Below, in pieces: positions 20,440 through 30,007 of a stretch of 64,000 nucleotides of DNA (positions within the stretch are counted from its first letter, which is position 1; every line of letters begins with the position of its first letter). This stretch comes from Trichobilharzia regenti. Lineage: Eukaryota; Platyhelminthes; Trematoda; Strigeidida; Schistosomatidae. Location of the stretch: NCBI GenBank assembly GCA_944472135.2, contig OX235262.1, positions 59,120,440 to 59,184,439 on the forward strand, read 5' to 3'. Made by a program: the position numbers and the translations under genes. The notes under the pieces were generated by a model, which was given only the letters and a program-made list of their open reading frames with translations, did no database searches and was not told where the DNA came from.

Positions 20440-21622
20440 CTAGGAATAAATTTTATGGGTAGGCAACTTACAAAAACACAATGTTTACTAGTGCAGTAAA
20501 AACAAAGCTTGGAACTATACGCTTCCATAAAAGTAGCGTCTGAACACGAAGGATTATGAATTCCCATTGTCTCAGGATACTATAAACATCTCCAAAAAAC
20601 TTTTCATGTGCACCATCCATTTCACATCCAAAAGCACCGCATTCGGTGACCTACAATACATCTGCATTTATAGCTACCAAACAAATATCCAATATCTTTC
20701 AGATGAGCTTACGTTTTTCTGGTGCTCTCTCCTTATTGTTTCGGTAAGGCCCTAAATCTTTGGCGGACTACAGTACAATCTCTCCTCTCGAATGCTGCAA
20801 TTGTGCTGAACGCTATTTGAGGAGGTATTTTAGTTTGTTTTGGAAGGTTTTATAAATTGTGCTGCTGGAACTTGGAAATTTCTTTCTGTTGGGCAATTCT
20901 TTATTTAGGTCTCAGAAAGTATGTGGAAGGCAGTACAAAGTGATTTGAGAGGGCCAGATGACTGTGTGTAGGACAGAAGGAAATTGGGATCCCATGTCCA
21001 CATTGCACAAATGATAGGGTGAGATTAATACAGATGGAAGAAGTAATAATAGCACAACAAAACGACGAATGATGTAGAAATAAGTGGGATATTTTTACTC
21101 TCGGTAACTACTCTAGAACCCTTTCACTTCACCTATGTATTCAAGCAAACATCCCATTTTGACTAGTGTTCCAAACTCCTCATATATCTGTTGACTAATA
21201 GGGTGCATATTGAACCTTTGAATCGCTGCTCCTCCCATAATGAAACGATTCTCCCGGAACAGTCCTTTCCGTTGACCCCAAATTCGCCTTCAGTTTTCTG
21301 TTCTTCTGGTATTCTTTCTAATCAGCTATCGCTGAAGCCCTGCGGACCGGCGTTGCAGCCACCTTCGCTAAGCCTTTTTGGAGAGTAGCGACGGGCGGAA
21401 TGGATGAACTTGACAATTAATCTGTTACGGGGATTCCACAGCCTTCTTTTTTGCGAATGGACACAGATCACCAGCAGATTCCAGACACCTAACACCTCGT
21501 CTTGGTGCGAACAAGATTCTACAGCTGACCGTATTCTCTGATAAGGAGTGCAGAAAGTTAAGGATATGACATACTGCAGAAAACTATGAATTAAGAGTAT
21601 AACACGGATAGGGGTCGAAATT
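20440..21622. other. Unassigned, possible 5' part of the RETREG-like gene
   Basis: No motif-supported ORF. A stretch near 21180-21430 is richer in GC and could be exonic or repeat-derived, but I found no splice-bounded frame with the right phase. Confidence 0.4.
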
Positions 21623-21721
21623 TGTCAGTGCAGTTGAAGACTGAACGATCAATTCATGGTTGTTTGCTCAAACCCAGCTCTTTACTTTGGCGAGAGTCAT
21701 CGATACTACAATCATCGTTTC
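21623..21721 (+). mobile_element. BEL/Pao LTR, left part (split by Gypsy insertion; continues at 25935)
   Basis: Starts TGTCAGTG and matches the LTR start at 27313 and, inverted, the piece at 29005-29052 ('gaacgatcaattcatggtt'). Similarity breaks off at the Gypsy LTR and resumes at 25935. Confidence 0.75.
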
Positions 21722-22015
21722 ATTTGTTGCGTGCGTTATTTGACCAAACTTGCGTACACGTACATTCGAGTACTTCTTCACGTTTATTAATGTGCATGGA
21801 CGTTGTGACTACTCGACGCCCACAACGTAAAACCAAAAGGCGCTTGCGAAGAGTACGATCGTGTATTACAGCCGTAGTCAAATTTCAAAATTGTGTCAAG
21901 GCAGTGTTCAACAGTAAATTGACAGGTGTTTGCGAAGTATATATAAAATCGGTCTGTGTAAACATATAATACGGGTATACAAATTAAATTAAAAAGCATG
22001 TTTACAGTTCGTATA
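21722..22015 (-). repeat. 3' LTR of the RT-deleted Gypsy
   Basis: Matches 25440-25934 minus the SINE. On the minus strand it contains a TATATATA motif ('ttttatatatacttcgc', about 21937-21953), a plausible promoter element. The termini lack the usual TG...CA. Confidence 0.8.
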
Positions 22016-22440
22016 GGGGTACTACATAATTCCCCCACCAGAACACTGAAATATAAAAAAATACATTTAAGTGTTCGAAAATAATATGCGTCAGCGCGAT
22101 ACGTAGCAGCGATAGTACACAGAAGGCGATTTATTAAGCTGAAAAGTGAGCAGTTTAAAGCGGTTAATAACATCGATAATAAATGCGATAATCTGGGGAA
22201 AGTAGGATTGCTACTCATAATAGAACATATAAGGAACCATAAAATTGGCCGAGGATCTGTAGTCGGTAGACGAAAACGATACGTGAATAATAAGCGAGAT
22301 GTGATTAAATGTAATAATAAAGGAAATATTGATGTTAAAATAATAGCGACGTGATTTATGTATGAAAATATTAGTCAATTAAATGAATAGTCAAATGACA
22401 ATTACGAATAAAGATAATAAAAATGAAAATTCGTAGTAAG

Positions 22441-23563
22441 TTATATTTCGATGACTTGCACGTAACGTTTAGGCCAATGGACTCGTCTACCAGATCGCGT
22501 TGTTTTCACAGGTTCCTGAGTCGAAGTTGAAGCTTGTGTGGATGTGGGTGTTGGCACGTCGTTCAGCTTGTCCTTATTGTTGGCTTCGAAATCGTCGAGG
22601 AACGCTGGTTTGACTCTGTCGATACTGATGGCTTCTGTTTTATTCAATCTTTCTATCGTGATAACTTTGGCATTTCTGTTAAGAACTTTGAATGGGCCAT
22701 CATAAGCGGGTTGAAGTGGTCTTTGCACACCTTCTCTCCTGACGAAGACGTGAGTGCAGTCTGTCAGTTGTGACGTGATGTATGACGCTCGTTCCTGCTG
22801 ACGTGGAAGTGATATCTTGAGCTCGTTCATGTGCTGTTTTAGCTGGTGTACGTAACCAGTCATATCGTGCGGAACTTGGTTACCCGGGGTGATAAATTCT
22901 CCTGGTAATCTTAATGTTGTTCCATAGGCTAGTTCGGAAACGCAGTAGCCAATATCTTTCTTTATAGCAGCTCGTATACCAAGTAGTACTAGTGGAAGTT
23001 TGGTTGACCAATCGTTGTGAGTCAAAGAAGCAGCGAGCGCAGCTTTGAGTTGTCAATGAAATCGTTCGACTAGCATGATACGCTGTTGTTCATATTCGTT
23101 TAATGCCTAGTAATTCAGTTAGCTGGTCAAAAAGTCGGCTTTCAAACTGGACACCTCTGTCTGTAGTGATAATTGATGGGACACCAAAGTTGGCGATCCA
23201 GTTTTCGACTAAAGCTTTAGCTACCGTTTTAGCTGAGACGTCGATTAATGGAACTGCTACTGGCCAACGAGTTAATCTGTCAATGCAAGTTAAAATATGG
23301 TTGAAACCGTTGGAAGGAGGCAGTGGACCAACTATGTCTACATGTACATGGTCAAATCTAGAGCCGGGGTTAGGGAAGCGACCAAGTGGCCCTTTGGTGT
23401 GCCGGTTGATTTTGATTCTTTGACAGGATAAGCAATTTCGTGTCCACTTCTTAACGTCGCTGTTAATGTTTGGCCAGATAAATCTTTCTCTTAGCAGCTT
23501 GGTAGTAGCGCCCACAGAAGGACGCGCCAAGTTATGTAACTTCTCGAATACTGTATGTCTCAT
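22441..23563 (-). pseudogene. pol: Integrase region of the RT-deleted Gypsy
   Basis: Two open frames (23090-23563 and 22441-23025) with about 65 bp of disturbed sequence between them. The upstream one has the zinc-binding C-x2-C (NCLSCQRIK), the first catalytic Asp in HVDIVGPLPPS, and the second Asp in ITTDRGVQFES. The lost stretch should hold the YHP..NG..ER block with the catalytic Glu, which is only partly readable (VERF). The downstream frame carries [15 protein letters not shown] and the C-terminal domain to TTRSGRRVHWPKRYV. The integrase is broken in the catalytic core. Confidence 0.8.
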
Positions 23564-23639
23564 AGCTATTGGAACGAAAGGTCGATATTTACCCGTAGAG
23601 GTGTCGTGCCAAAAGGAATTGCCTCGAGGTTTAGGGATG

Positions 23640-23930
23640 TTGTTTTAGAAGACATGATCTTTTTGAGTTCGGCGTCATCTCGTTGTAAGTCTGAGAGATG
23701 CTCGTAGTCGATGTCTGGGCATACAATGTTATCAAATGTGCATACGTGATAAAGCGTCTGCTACTTCATTATTTTTACCCTTTATGTGTCGCAGATCGGA
23801 GGTGAACTGGGATGTAAACTCGAGATGTCGTAGTTCGCGTGGAGATTAGTTATCCTGTTTTGCTGGTAAGGCTTTCGTTAGAGCTTTGTGGTCTGTTGAT
23901 CGGAAAGATGGTTGTAGAATGTCAGGAAAC
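23640..23930 (-). pseudogene. RNase H remnant
   Basis: Minus-strand fragments STDHKALTKAL, SPRELRHLEFTSQFTSDLRH and NEVADALSR match the C-terminal half of Gypsy RNase H, including the last catalytic Asp context (ADALSR). The N-terminal half and the complete RT are gone. The frame is broken. Confidence 0.7.
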
Positions 23931-25179
23931 TGATCTGCCGAGTCAGTATATGGGGTGCTGGTGTGCGTGTGACCATGAAGTTCAACGATGATGCGCGGCT
24001 AATCGTACCAGCGATGTACTTTTTATTGAGTGAGTCTAGAAGCTTAGGGCTTATCGGATCAACTAGCAGTTTGTGTTGCTGTAGAAAATCGATACTGAGA
24101 ATTGGGGATGGAACGTCTGCGATGATAAAAGACCAAGAGTAGGTGTTTTGCAGACCAAAGTCTAAAGTCATTCGTTTACTTCCATGTGTAACAATATTAG
24201 ACTTATTAACGGCTTGGAGCGTAACTGCAGGGTCAGGATGTTGACGTTCCTGCGTAGACGGAAGGAGAACACTAACCTCTGCTCCTGTGTCGACTAAGAA
24301 TGTAGTGCCGGTATTTCTCTCTGTTACATAAAACAAACGACTGCTAGATCGTAGATTGCCAACAGTAGAAGTTTTCATACATGACGATATATCTTTTGGT
24401 TTAGCCTGAAAGTTGCAAGGTGAACGACACCGTTGTGCACTGCTTCCGTAACTACGGTGGTACCAGCAAATATTATCGTGATGTGACGTGCTAGGTGACC
24501 GAGAAAGACGTCGACAAGACGAGCTTCTAGAACGGCCTGGTCGTGTGCTTGTGGTCAGTGCTGCTAACTGACTCAGTAAGGTGTCGACTTTGTGTTCTAG
24601 AGTCTGTATCCTGTCGTGAGTGTCTGGTATTCTGCTAGTGGAAGCAACAGATTGAGGTGTTGACCTCTCGTACATGCGATCCGCGATTTTGGCGAGCTTT
24701 TCTATGTCAATGTCGCTGTCTCCGAAAGCGAGAACTTGCTGAATGTTTGCAGGAAGTAGTAGCAGCCAGATTTGGTAAAAGAGACGGTTATCGATTTCTC
24801 TCCCTGCTACTAGGCTTTGCACATGCCTCATGAGTTGCGATGAGGTTTTATCAGCTAGCTCTACATTGCTTAACAAACAATCGAATGCTTGCCTATCCGA
24901 AAGAGAAGTGTATCGAAGTACTTCTTCTTTCAACTTGTCGTAAGGAGAGTCTGTGCTGGGCTGAACGATGCATTGTCGAACCTGTTCGGCGATTTCGTCT
25001 GGTAGTACTGTACTTAAAATGCCGAATTTAGCTGTCTGTGACGTGAGCTTATTGGAAGTGGAATAATGTTCCAGTCGTGCAAACCAAGGATGAGGGTCTC
25101 TGCGCTTAAAAACTGGTACAGTAAGAGAAATAGTACTAACAGATCCCAGCTCCAGGTTATTAGAGGTATTGGAAGACAT
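23878..25179 (-). CDS. gag: Gag-protease protein of the RT-deleted Gypsy
   Basis: I take the ATG at 25179 (MSSNTSNN), a few codons upstream of the conserved PVFKRRDPHPWFARLEHY, not the longer frame start. Gag has the helical capsid region, an arginine/serine-rich stretch (RPGRSRSSSCRRLSRSPS) and the CsRn1-type CHCC zinc knuckle CWYHRSYGSSAQRCRSPC. Protease follows in the same frame with the active site [15 protein letters not shown] and the flap/ILSIDFL region. The frame ends in out-of-register RNase H sequence after the RT deletion. Unlike the tandem Gypsy copies, gag and protease are fused without a frameshift. Confidence 0.8.
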   Translation of the reverse strand: MSSNTSNNLELGSVSTISLTVPVFKRRDPHPWFARLEHYSTSNKLTSQTAKFGILSTVLPDEIAEQVRQCIVQPSTDSPYDKLKEEVLRYTSLSDRQAFDCLLSNVELADKTSSQLMRHVQSLVAGREIDNRLFYQIWLLLLPANIQQVLAFGDSDIDIEKLAKIADRMYERSTPQSVASTSRIPDTHDRIQTLEHKVDTLLSQLAALTTSTRPGRSRSSSCRRLSRSPSTSHHDNICWYHRSYGSSAQRCRSPCNFQAKPKDISSCMKTSTVGNLRSSSRLFYVTERNTGTTFLVDTGAEVSVLLPSTQERQHPDPAVTLQAVNKSNIVTHGSKRMTLDFGLQNTYSWSFIIADVPSPILSIDFLQQHKLLVDPISPKLLDSLNKKYIAGTISRASSLNFMVTRTPAPHILTRQISFLTFYNHLSDQQTTKL

Positions 25180-25439
25180 GATACAATTCGTAGAAAAATG
25201 GTTTAAGAGTAACAAAACAGCAAAAATTATGCACACTAAGAATATGGCAAAACAGAAAAGCATGCAATGCAGATGCTTACCGCAGATTACTGGAGAATGT
25301 GCGGTGAGAAATCACAAGAATGAGTTCGAAATGTCACATATATGTATATATATAGATATAGATCCGAAAAGGTTAGAGTTTTATTAGTCCACCAAGTGTA
25401 ATGATGCGTCGGGTGGACAAGTTATCGTCGGGCTCACCA

Positions 25440-25934
25440 ATTTGTTGCATGCGTTATTTGATTAAACTTGCGTACACGTACATTCTAGTACGTCGGTGGC
25501 ACAGTGGTTAGGACTCTCGCCGACCATGCACATGGTCCGAGGTTCGAGCCCACGCCGGCGCACACCTAATATCTATGGTCGGCCTGCAAAATTTGGGCTA
25601 CCGATATCCATGCTGAAAATTCCATACTTGTACCAAAAATACGGTGTGGAATCAAGCTGTAAATCAAAAATCAAAAATCATTAAAAAATACTTCTTCACG
25701 TTTATTAATGTTCATAGACGTTGTGGCTACTCGACGCCCACAACGTAAAACCAAAAGGCGCTTGCGAAGAGTACGATCGTGTATTACAGCCGTAGTCAAA
25801 TTTCAAAATTGTGTCAAGGCAGTGTTCAACAGTAAATTGACAGGTGTTTGCGAAGTATATATAAAATCGGTCTGTGTAAACATATAATACGGGTATACAA
25901 ATTAAATTAAAAAGCATGTTTACAGTTCGTATAG
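25440..25934 (-). repeat. 5' LTR of the RT-deleted Gypsy, interrupted by a SINE
   Basis: Same sequence as 21722-22015 except for about 200 bp inserted after 'cattctagtac'. The two LTRs differ by roughly ten bases outside the insertion, so the Gypsy insertion is not recent. Confidence 0.8.
25493..25689 (+). mobile_element. tRNA-derived SINE inside the Gypsy LTR
   Basis: Head 'gtcggtggcacagtggttagg' contains an A box (TGGCACAGTGG), and 'ggtccgaggttcgagccc' a B box (GGTTCGAGCCC), about 33 bp apart. A body and an A-rich tail follow ('aaatcaaaaatcaaaaatc' then 'attaaaaaa'). Only a 3-bp duplication (TAC) can be seen at the ends. The head is closely related to that of the SINE at 29230-29467, but the tail is different. 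Confidence 0.8.
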
Positions 25935-26254
25935 TGATACTTCATATTGTTCGATGTTCGCTAGGGGACAGAGAAAAATTATCAAAAGTATTATTGTGAT
26001 TCATTGTTATGACATTTATTCTTAGATTTTGTGAAAATTAACCTAATGGTTGGCTCTGTATTGGTGCAAGAATAAACGGTCCTTGAGTCAGTGTAAGATA
26101 GAAAACTGTCAGCAGTATTATCGTGACTTATCGTTATAACATTTATTCTTAGACCTTGTGTGTAATAACCTTATTGTTGGCTACATATTGGCGTAAGAAT
26201 ATTGGATTATCGAGTCGCCAATCTGCGTTCTGCTTTTCCGCGCTGGTTATTACA
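25935..26254 (+). mobile_element. BEL/Pao LTR, right part, with an internal tandem duplication
   Basis: Continues the LTR begun at 21623 and ends in TTATTACA. A unit of about 118 bp is present twice (approximately 25978-26095 and 26098-26215), each with 'acatttattcttaga.cttgtg' and an 'attggcgtaagaat' type end. The LTR at 27313-27586 has only one unit. The duplicated part overlaps the likely promoter/polyadenylation region. Confidence 0.7.
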
Positions 26255-26404
26255 AATTGTTTCTGAAAGTCTTTCAGGGAGAGCGTGAGGTCCAGCGCAG
26301 TAAGAGCTGGACAGAGAGTTTCTGAGAGTTTCCGTTCGTCTTTCCTGGTGCCTGCAAGACTTCTTTGGACAAGTATTATCTGGAACTTTTGGTGAACTTC
26401 AGTG

Positions 26405-27310
26405 ATGCCTGGGTCAAAGAAGGGACGAAGAGTCTTGGAATCAGACAGGAAAGTAAGTAATGCTGAGTTGCTTGTTAATTGTAATGATATGTATGATGCT
26501 CAGCTTGATAAGTCTGCCGTTCATGTTTCGCCGTCTAGGGATAATAGGAATTTTAAACTGCCTAAATATGAACCTCAGTGTTTCGACGGAAACCCAGCTG
26601 ACTATCCACAGTTTGTAAACGGGTTTGAAGTCATGTTGAGCGGGCTTGCAACTAATGATGAAATGAAGTTGATGTATTTGTTGAGGTACTGCACTGGAGT
26701 TGCTTCAAGAGCTATACAGCGCCGTAAGTTTATGAAGCCAAACGAGGGATATACTGAGGCTATGAGTATACTGCGTCAAAGATTCGGAAGACCTTCGATG
26801 ATTGTAGGGAATTTATTCGAGGTTGCTAAAGGTAATGGTAGTCAATTACAAGATGACTCCAAGGCACCATCTGAGTTTTTGGATAATCTGATAACTTACA
26901 AGAATACGTTGATTTCGATTAATTGAATGAGCGATCTGAACTCAAGTTCCGTCCCAGAGGTAATGGCAAGACGCCTACCTACTCGACTGCAAAGGAAGTG
27001 GGTGAAGATAAGCTCTCGCATAGAGGATGAAGGTATCGAACCAAGGTTCGACGATATTCTGAAACTGGTACAAGGAAGTGTCAATCAATATGCGAGCAAG
27101 TTTGCCTGCATATTGCATCCCACCCCTAGAATAGAGCAGTCTGAGGGCAAAATGCAATCATTGATAACGAAAGGTTCTCAGAGAAGGGGATATCGAAAAT
27201 GCTTTGTGGTGTCTAGTAATCCATATAAACTTAGTGAGAGTAGTAGCCTTCGTGGGACATCCCCAACTGATAGGTTACAAGTTGCGAGACAAACACGGTT
27301 ATGTTTTACA
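26405..27310 (+). pseudogene. gag: Sinbad-like BEL/Pao gag, interrupted by an in-frame TGA
   Basis: Start ATG 26405 (MPGSKKGRRVLES). The diagnostic Pao gag block follows: FKLPKYEPQCFDGNPADYPQ, then FVNGFEVMLSG, YLLRYCTGVASRAI and ILRQRFGRP. A single TGA at 26924-26926 interrupts the frame between LISIN and MSDLNSSSVPEVMARRLP; the same frame continues to about 27310, where another LTR begins. No zinc knuckle, protease or RT follows. Codon structure is otherwise intact, so decay is recent or the TGA is the only lesion in this part. The 150 bp between LTR and ATG is the element leader. Confidence 0.8.
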
Positions 27311-27312
27311 CG

Positions 27313-27586
27313 TGTCAATGTAGCTGAAGATTGAACGATCAATTCATGGTTGTTTGCTCAAAACCAACTTCCCCAATTTTCGCGGAGGCATCAGTACGAC
27401 AGTCATCGTCTCATCGGTCGCTGTTCAGAAAGAAGTCAGCAGAAAACCGTCAGAAGTAATATTGTGATTTTTTATTGTAATATTTGTTCACAGACCTTAG
27501 TTGTAACAGTGTTTATATGTTGGTGTTATAATAAAGAATCCTCGAGTCGCCAATTGGTGTTTTGGTTTTTTCGTCCTTTATTACTA
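27313..27586 (+). mobile_element. Second BEL/Pao LTR, same orientation
   Basis: Starts TGTCAATG and ends TTTATTACTA; contains 'aacgatcaattcatggttgtttgctcaaa' and 'cctcgagtcgccaatt' as in the LTR at 21623/25935. It cuts off gag directly, and a leader like the one at 26255 ('gtttctgag.aact', 'gcagcaagagctggg') follows. It is therefore the 5' LTR of a second, nested or recombined BEL copy. Confidence 0.7.
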
Positions 27587-27699
27587 AGCGTTTCTGAGAA
27601 ACTTCAAGGAACAGCGTGGGCCCGAGTGCAGCAAGAGCTGGGCATTAACGGTTTACGAGACGTGACTGACAACACGTCTGCAAGAAGTGCATACAAAGA

Positions 27700-28731
27700 C
27701 AATCTGTGAAGAAGTAACCAAGTTTAGTAGTAACATAAATGTGAAATCAGCGTCATTGAGGTCTGACTACGAATTGTGTGACGATAATGGTGAGGTGAAG
27801 AAGCCTGTAGTTGCAACTGGTAAGCCATTGTTGAATAGTTTCACAGAAGAGAGTCACAGTCTCAGAGGGCAGTTCTGACTCCACAAGTTTACAAGGTATT
27901 ACTAGTCAAAGTGAAGGTATAAAACCTCTGCGGATTTGTGAGGAGGAACCAAAATTGTCTACTTCTGTTATTAAAGAGTTTGAAAATGATGAAATTGACG
28001 GTAAAGTGAATATTTGTGATAATGATCATGATAGTGCACTTTTGTCTATGATTGTTCATGATGAGATGAGGGGAATGCCTATTACTGCTGAGTTGAACGA
28101 AGGTTCTGTACATTGTGAACGTGAAGCAGAATTAAAGGTAGATGCGGTGGCAGAAGGTATGGATACTCATGAGACCGTCAGTGTAAATGATCAGCGTGTA
28201 ACCCACCTATCAACAGATGTTTAAGCTAAACTGGATCTAATAGTAAAAGACAGCAGTGGTGGTAATCTTGCAGTTAGACAACTTTCTGTAAGCCAAACAA
28301 CAACAGCTTCTGACGCACCGCTGAGTTCATCAACTGGTATCACTCAGTCGTCGTTGGTGTTGTCATCCACAATGAAAAGGACGCCCATGAACTCAAGTGC
28401 CTCGTGCAATGACTATGATAGTATTAGTGCATTTGAAAGGACGAAAGATATTGCTCAGTTTAGTGAGAATAAGCCAAGTGTATACGAGAGGGTAATTGTT
28501 AAACTAACTTGCACGAATAAAGGCATTTCAAGTTTCAAGTTACTATTTGAATGCCATTATTTTTGGTGTAAATTACTCTGTTTCTACGCTTGGTCGGCCA
28601 GATACGTCGTGTGTTTGTTAGTCATCTATATTCTACGATACAATGACATGGGTGTGTTACCGTTCGGAGTTGAGGGTATAGCTGATAGAAGGAGGTCAGC
28701 AAGTGAACTCTGCGACGATTTTCCAACCTAG
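27700..28731 (+). pseudogene. Unassigned acidic ORF of the second BEL copy, frameshifted
   Basis: Three open pieces form one reading after a frame change near 27860 and a stop (TAA) at 28222-28224. Piece one reads ...LRSDYELCDDNGEVKKPVV; then SVIKEFENDEIDGKVNICDN ... HETVSVNDQRVTHLSTDV; then DLIVKDSSGGNLAVRQLSVS ... DYDSISAFERTKDIAQF. Composition is acidic and Ser/Thr-rich. The end has a hydrophobic run (WCKLLCFYAW, VVCLLVIYIL). Position says BEL internal region; I do not recognise a Gag, protease or RT motif in it. Confidence 0.45.
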
Positions 28732-29055
28732 GGCGTCAACCTGAGAAGGGTTGTAGGCGTACTGCTGTAAGTCCTACAATTCCTTAAAGGGTAGCGCATC
28801 AATGAGCAGCCCAACGTGCTTGGTGTGTGATTTTGTACATATGTTCATGTTGTATATACTGGAATGGTATCAACTCTCATCTATCTGTTGCTAATTTTGT
28901 TGATGTCCGGATGTCTTCCACTTGTATCGTCAATCTGAGAAGGAATGTAGGCGTACTGCTGTAAGTCCTACAGTTATTCGAGGTTAGTAGGAGTTCGGTT
29001 TTTGCAAGGAACCATGAATTGGTCGTTCGATCTTCAACTACACTGACAGATGGTA
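28732..29055. repeat. BEL-derived end region: direct repeats and inverted LTR start
   Basis: A ~45-bp block containing 'gtaggcgtactgctgtaagtcctaca' occurs twice (about 28732-28782 and 28926-28979). At 29005-29052 the reverse complement of the BEL LTR start is present (minus strand begins TGTCAGTG). The LTR piece is opposite in orientation to the other BEL LTRs, so this is a junction with a third, truncated copy. Confidence 0.6.
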
Positions 29056-29229
29056 ACATTTGCGCAAATAATAATATAATGCCATATAATATAATGCTAT
29101 CGAGGCATATCGTCTAACAGACAACGTGATAGGTCGATAATCAGATTCGTAAAAACCACATTGAGAGGGCAGTTTCGTTAGTATCCTTAACGGTCTGGCA
29201 TACAATCAAGGAAATACTCACAACTATTT

Positions 29230-29467
29230 AAATAAATAATAAATAATTTTCCTTCACATTCCCAGTGGAACATAGGGCTTCAGGCTAGTGGCCTGAAGTT
29301 TCTGTAGCAGTGTTTATTTTTCAGGATGGGTTTGCTAGCCCAACCTTTTCTCTTTACCAACATTATTTCTGGCTTAGCGGGATAAAGGAGTGAGTCGGTC
29401 GGGAATCGACCCCGGACCATTTGGATGGTCGGCGAGCGGCCTAGCCACTATGCCACCGATGCACCCG
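29230..29467 (-). mobile_element. tRNA-derived SINE with RTE-like tail and 11-bp target-site duplication
   Basis: Exact direct repeats CACAACTATTT at 29219-29229 and 29468-29478 bracket the insert. Minus-strand head: 'ggtggcatagtggctagg' (A box TGGCATAGTGG), then 'ggtccggggtcgattccc' (B box GGTCGATTCCC). The 3' part reads 'gaagccctatgttccactg', the terminal sequence of the RTE elements in this window, and ends with an ATTT-rich tail. Sharing of the tail suggests that it borrows RTE machinery. A clear, fairly young insertion. Confidence 0.9.
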
Positions 29468-29478
29468 CACAACTATTT

Positions 29479-30007
29479 GCTTGGCCTAAACTATCTTACA
29501 AGCAATAGGGGAGTGATTAATCTCTTCTCAAGCATCGACTACTGAGACAGGATGCCCGGACAATCTCCCATTCTACGCCAAGCACCAAAACTTTAGCACA
29601 GAATTCTCGGATGATGCAGGAGCTGAACCGAATATCACACCGACGGTAATGGCCGGGATATCACGATAAAAGTCGCAGATCATGATAATATGACAGTAGA
29701 GGCTTGACCTCGGATGGAAGCGACAGATTCCTCTAACTTTAACTGTCTCTGAGCCAGACTTGACAGAAGTACCCGGAGCTCTTTGGATTTTACCTTTGGT
29801 TATCAGGTTATACATTTTGAGAACTTCCAGTGCCTTACCCATAACTTCAACTTTTGGTTTAGGAGAAGTAGTACTGCATATGAAGCAGCCGAAGCTAGGG
29901 TAGTATTATGAGGTAGATAGACTTACCATACTGATGTGTGGATTGGGAGATATGATATTATCCACGTGAATTACAGTTGTCCCACCAGTTGGTTTCTTCA
30001 AAAGAAG
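29479..30007 (-). other. Unassigned open frame with possible splice sites
   Basis: On the minus strand a short frame KKPTGGTTVIHVDNIISPNP ends HISM at a good donor (ATG|gtaagt, about 29928). A second frame (29573 to about 29900) reads KPKVEVMGKALEVLKMYNLI, then GSETVKVRGICRFHP. These could be exons of a host gene or a worn retroelement ORF. I recognise no family and the phases were not conclusively joined. Confidence 0.3.

Larger units (their letters stand above)
21722..25934 (-). mobile_element. CsRn1/Boudicca-type Gypsy element lacking its RT
   Basis: Two LTRs flank it: 21722-22015 (3' LTR) and 25440-25934 (5' LTR, enlarged by a SINE). The primer-binding site next to the 5' LTR reads TGGTGAGCCCGACG on the minus strand (25426-25439), the tRNA-Trp type of the CsRn1 clade. 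Order on the minus strand: gag-protease (one frame), a remnant of RNase H, integrase, then 3' untranslated DNA. The whole RT palm is missing, by a deletion near 23.9 kb that joins the protease end to the RNase H region. It lies inside a BEL LTR. Non-autonomous and probably immobile. Confidence 0.85.

Noticed and set aside
21787..22218. 143-codon minus-strand frame with hydrophobic segments
   Set aside because: Lies across a Gypsy LTR and 3' untranslated region; repeated in the other LTR only by identity of the LTRs.
28560..28660. Hydrophobic end of the BEL-associated ORF as an envelope protein
   Set aside because: A single hydrophobic run without other features; frame integrity is poor.
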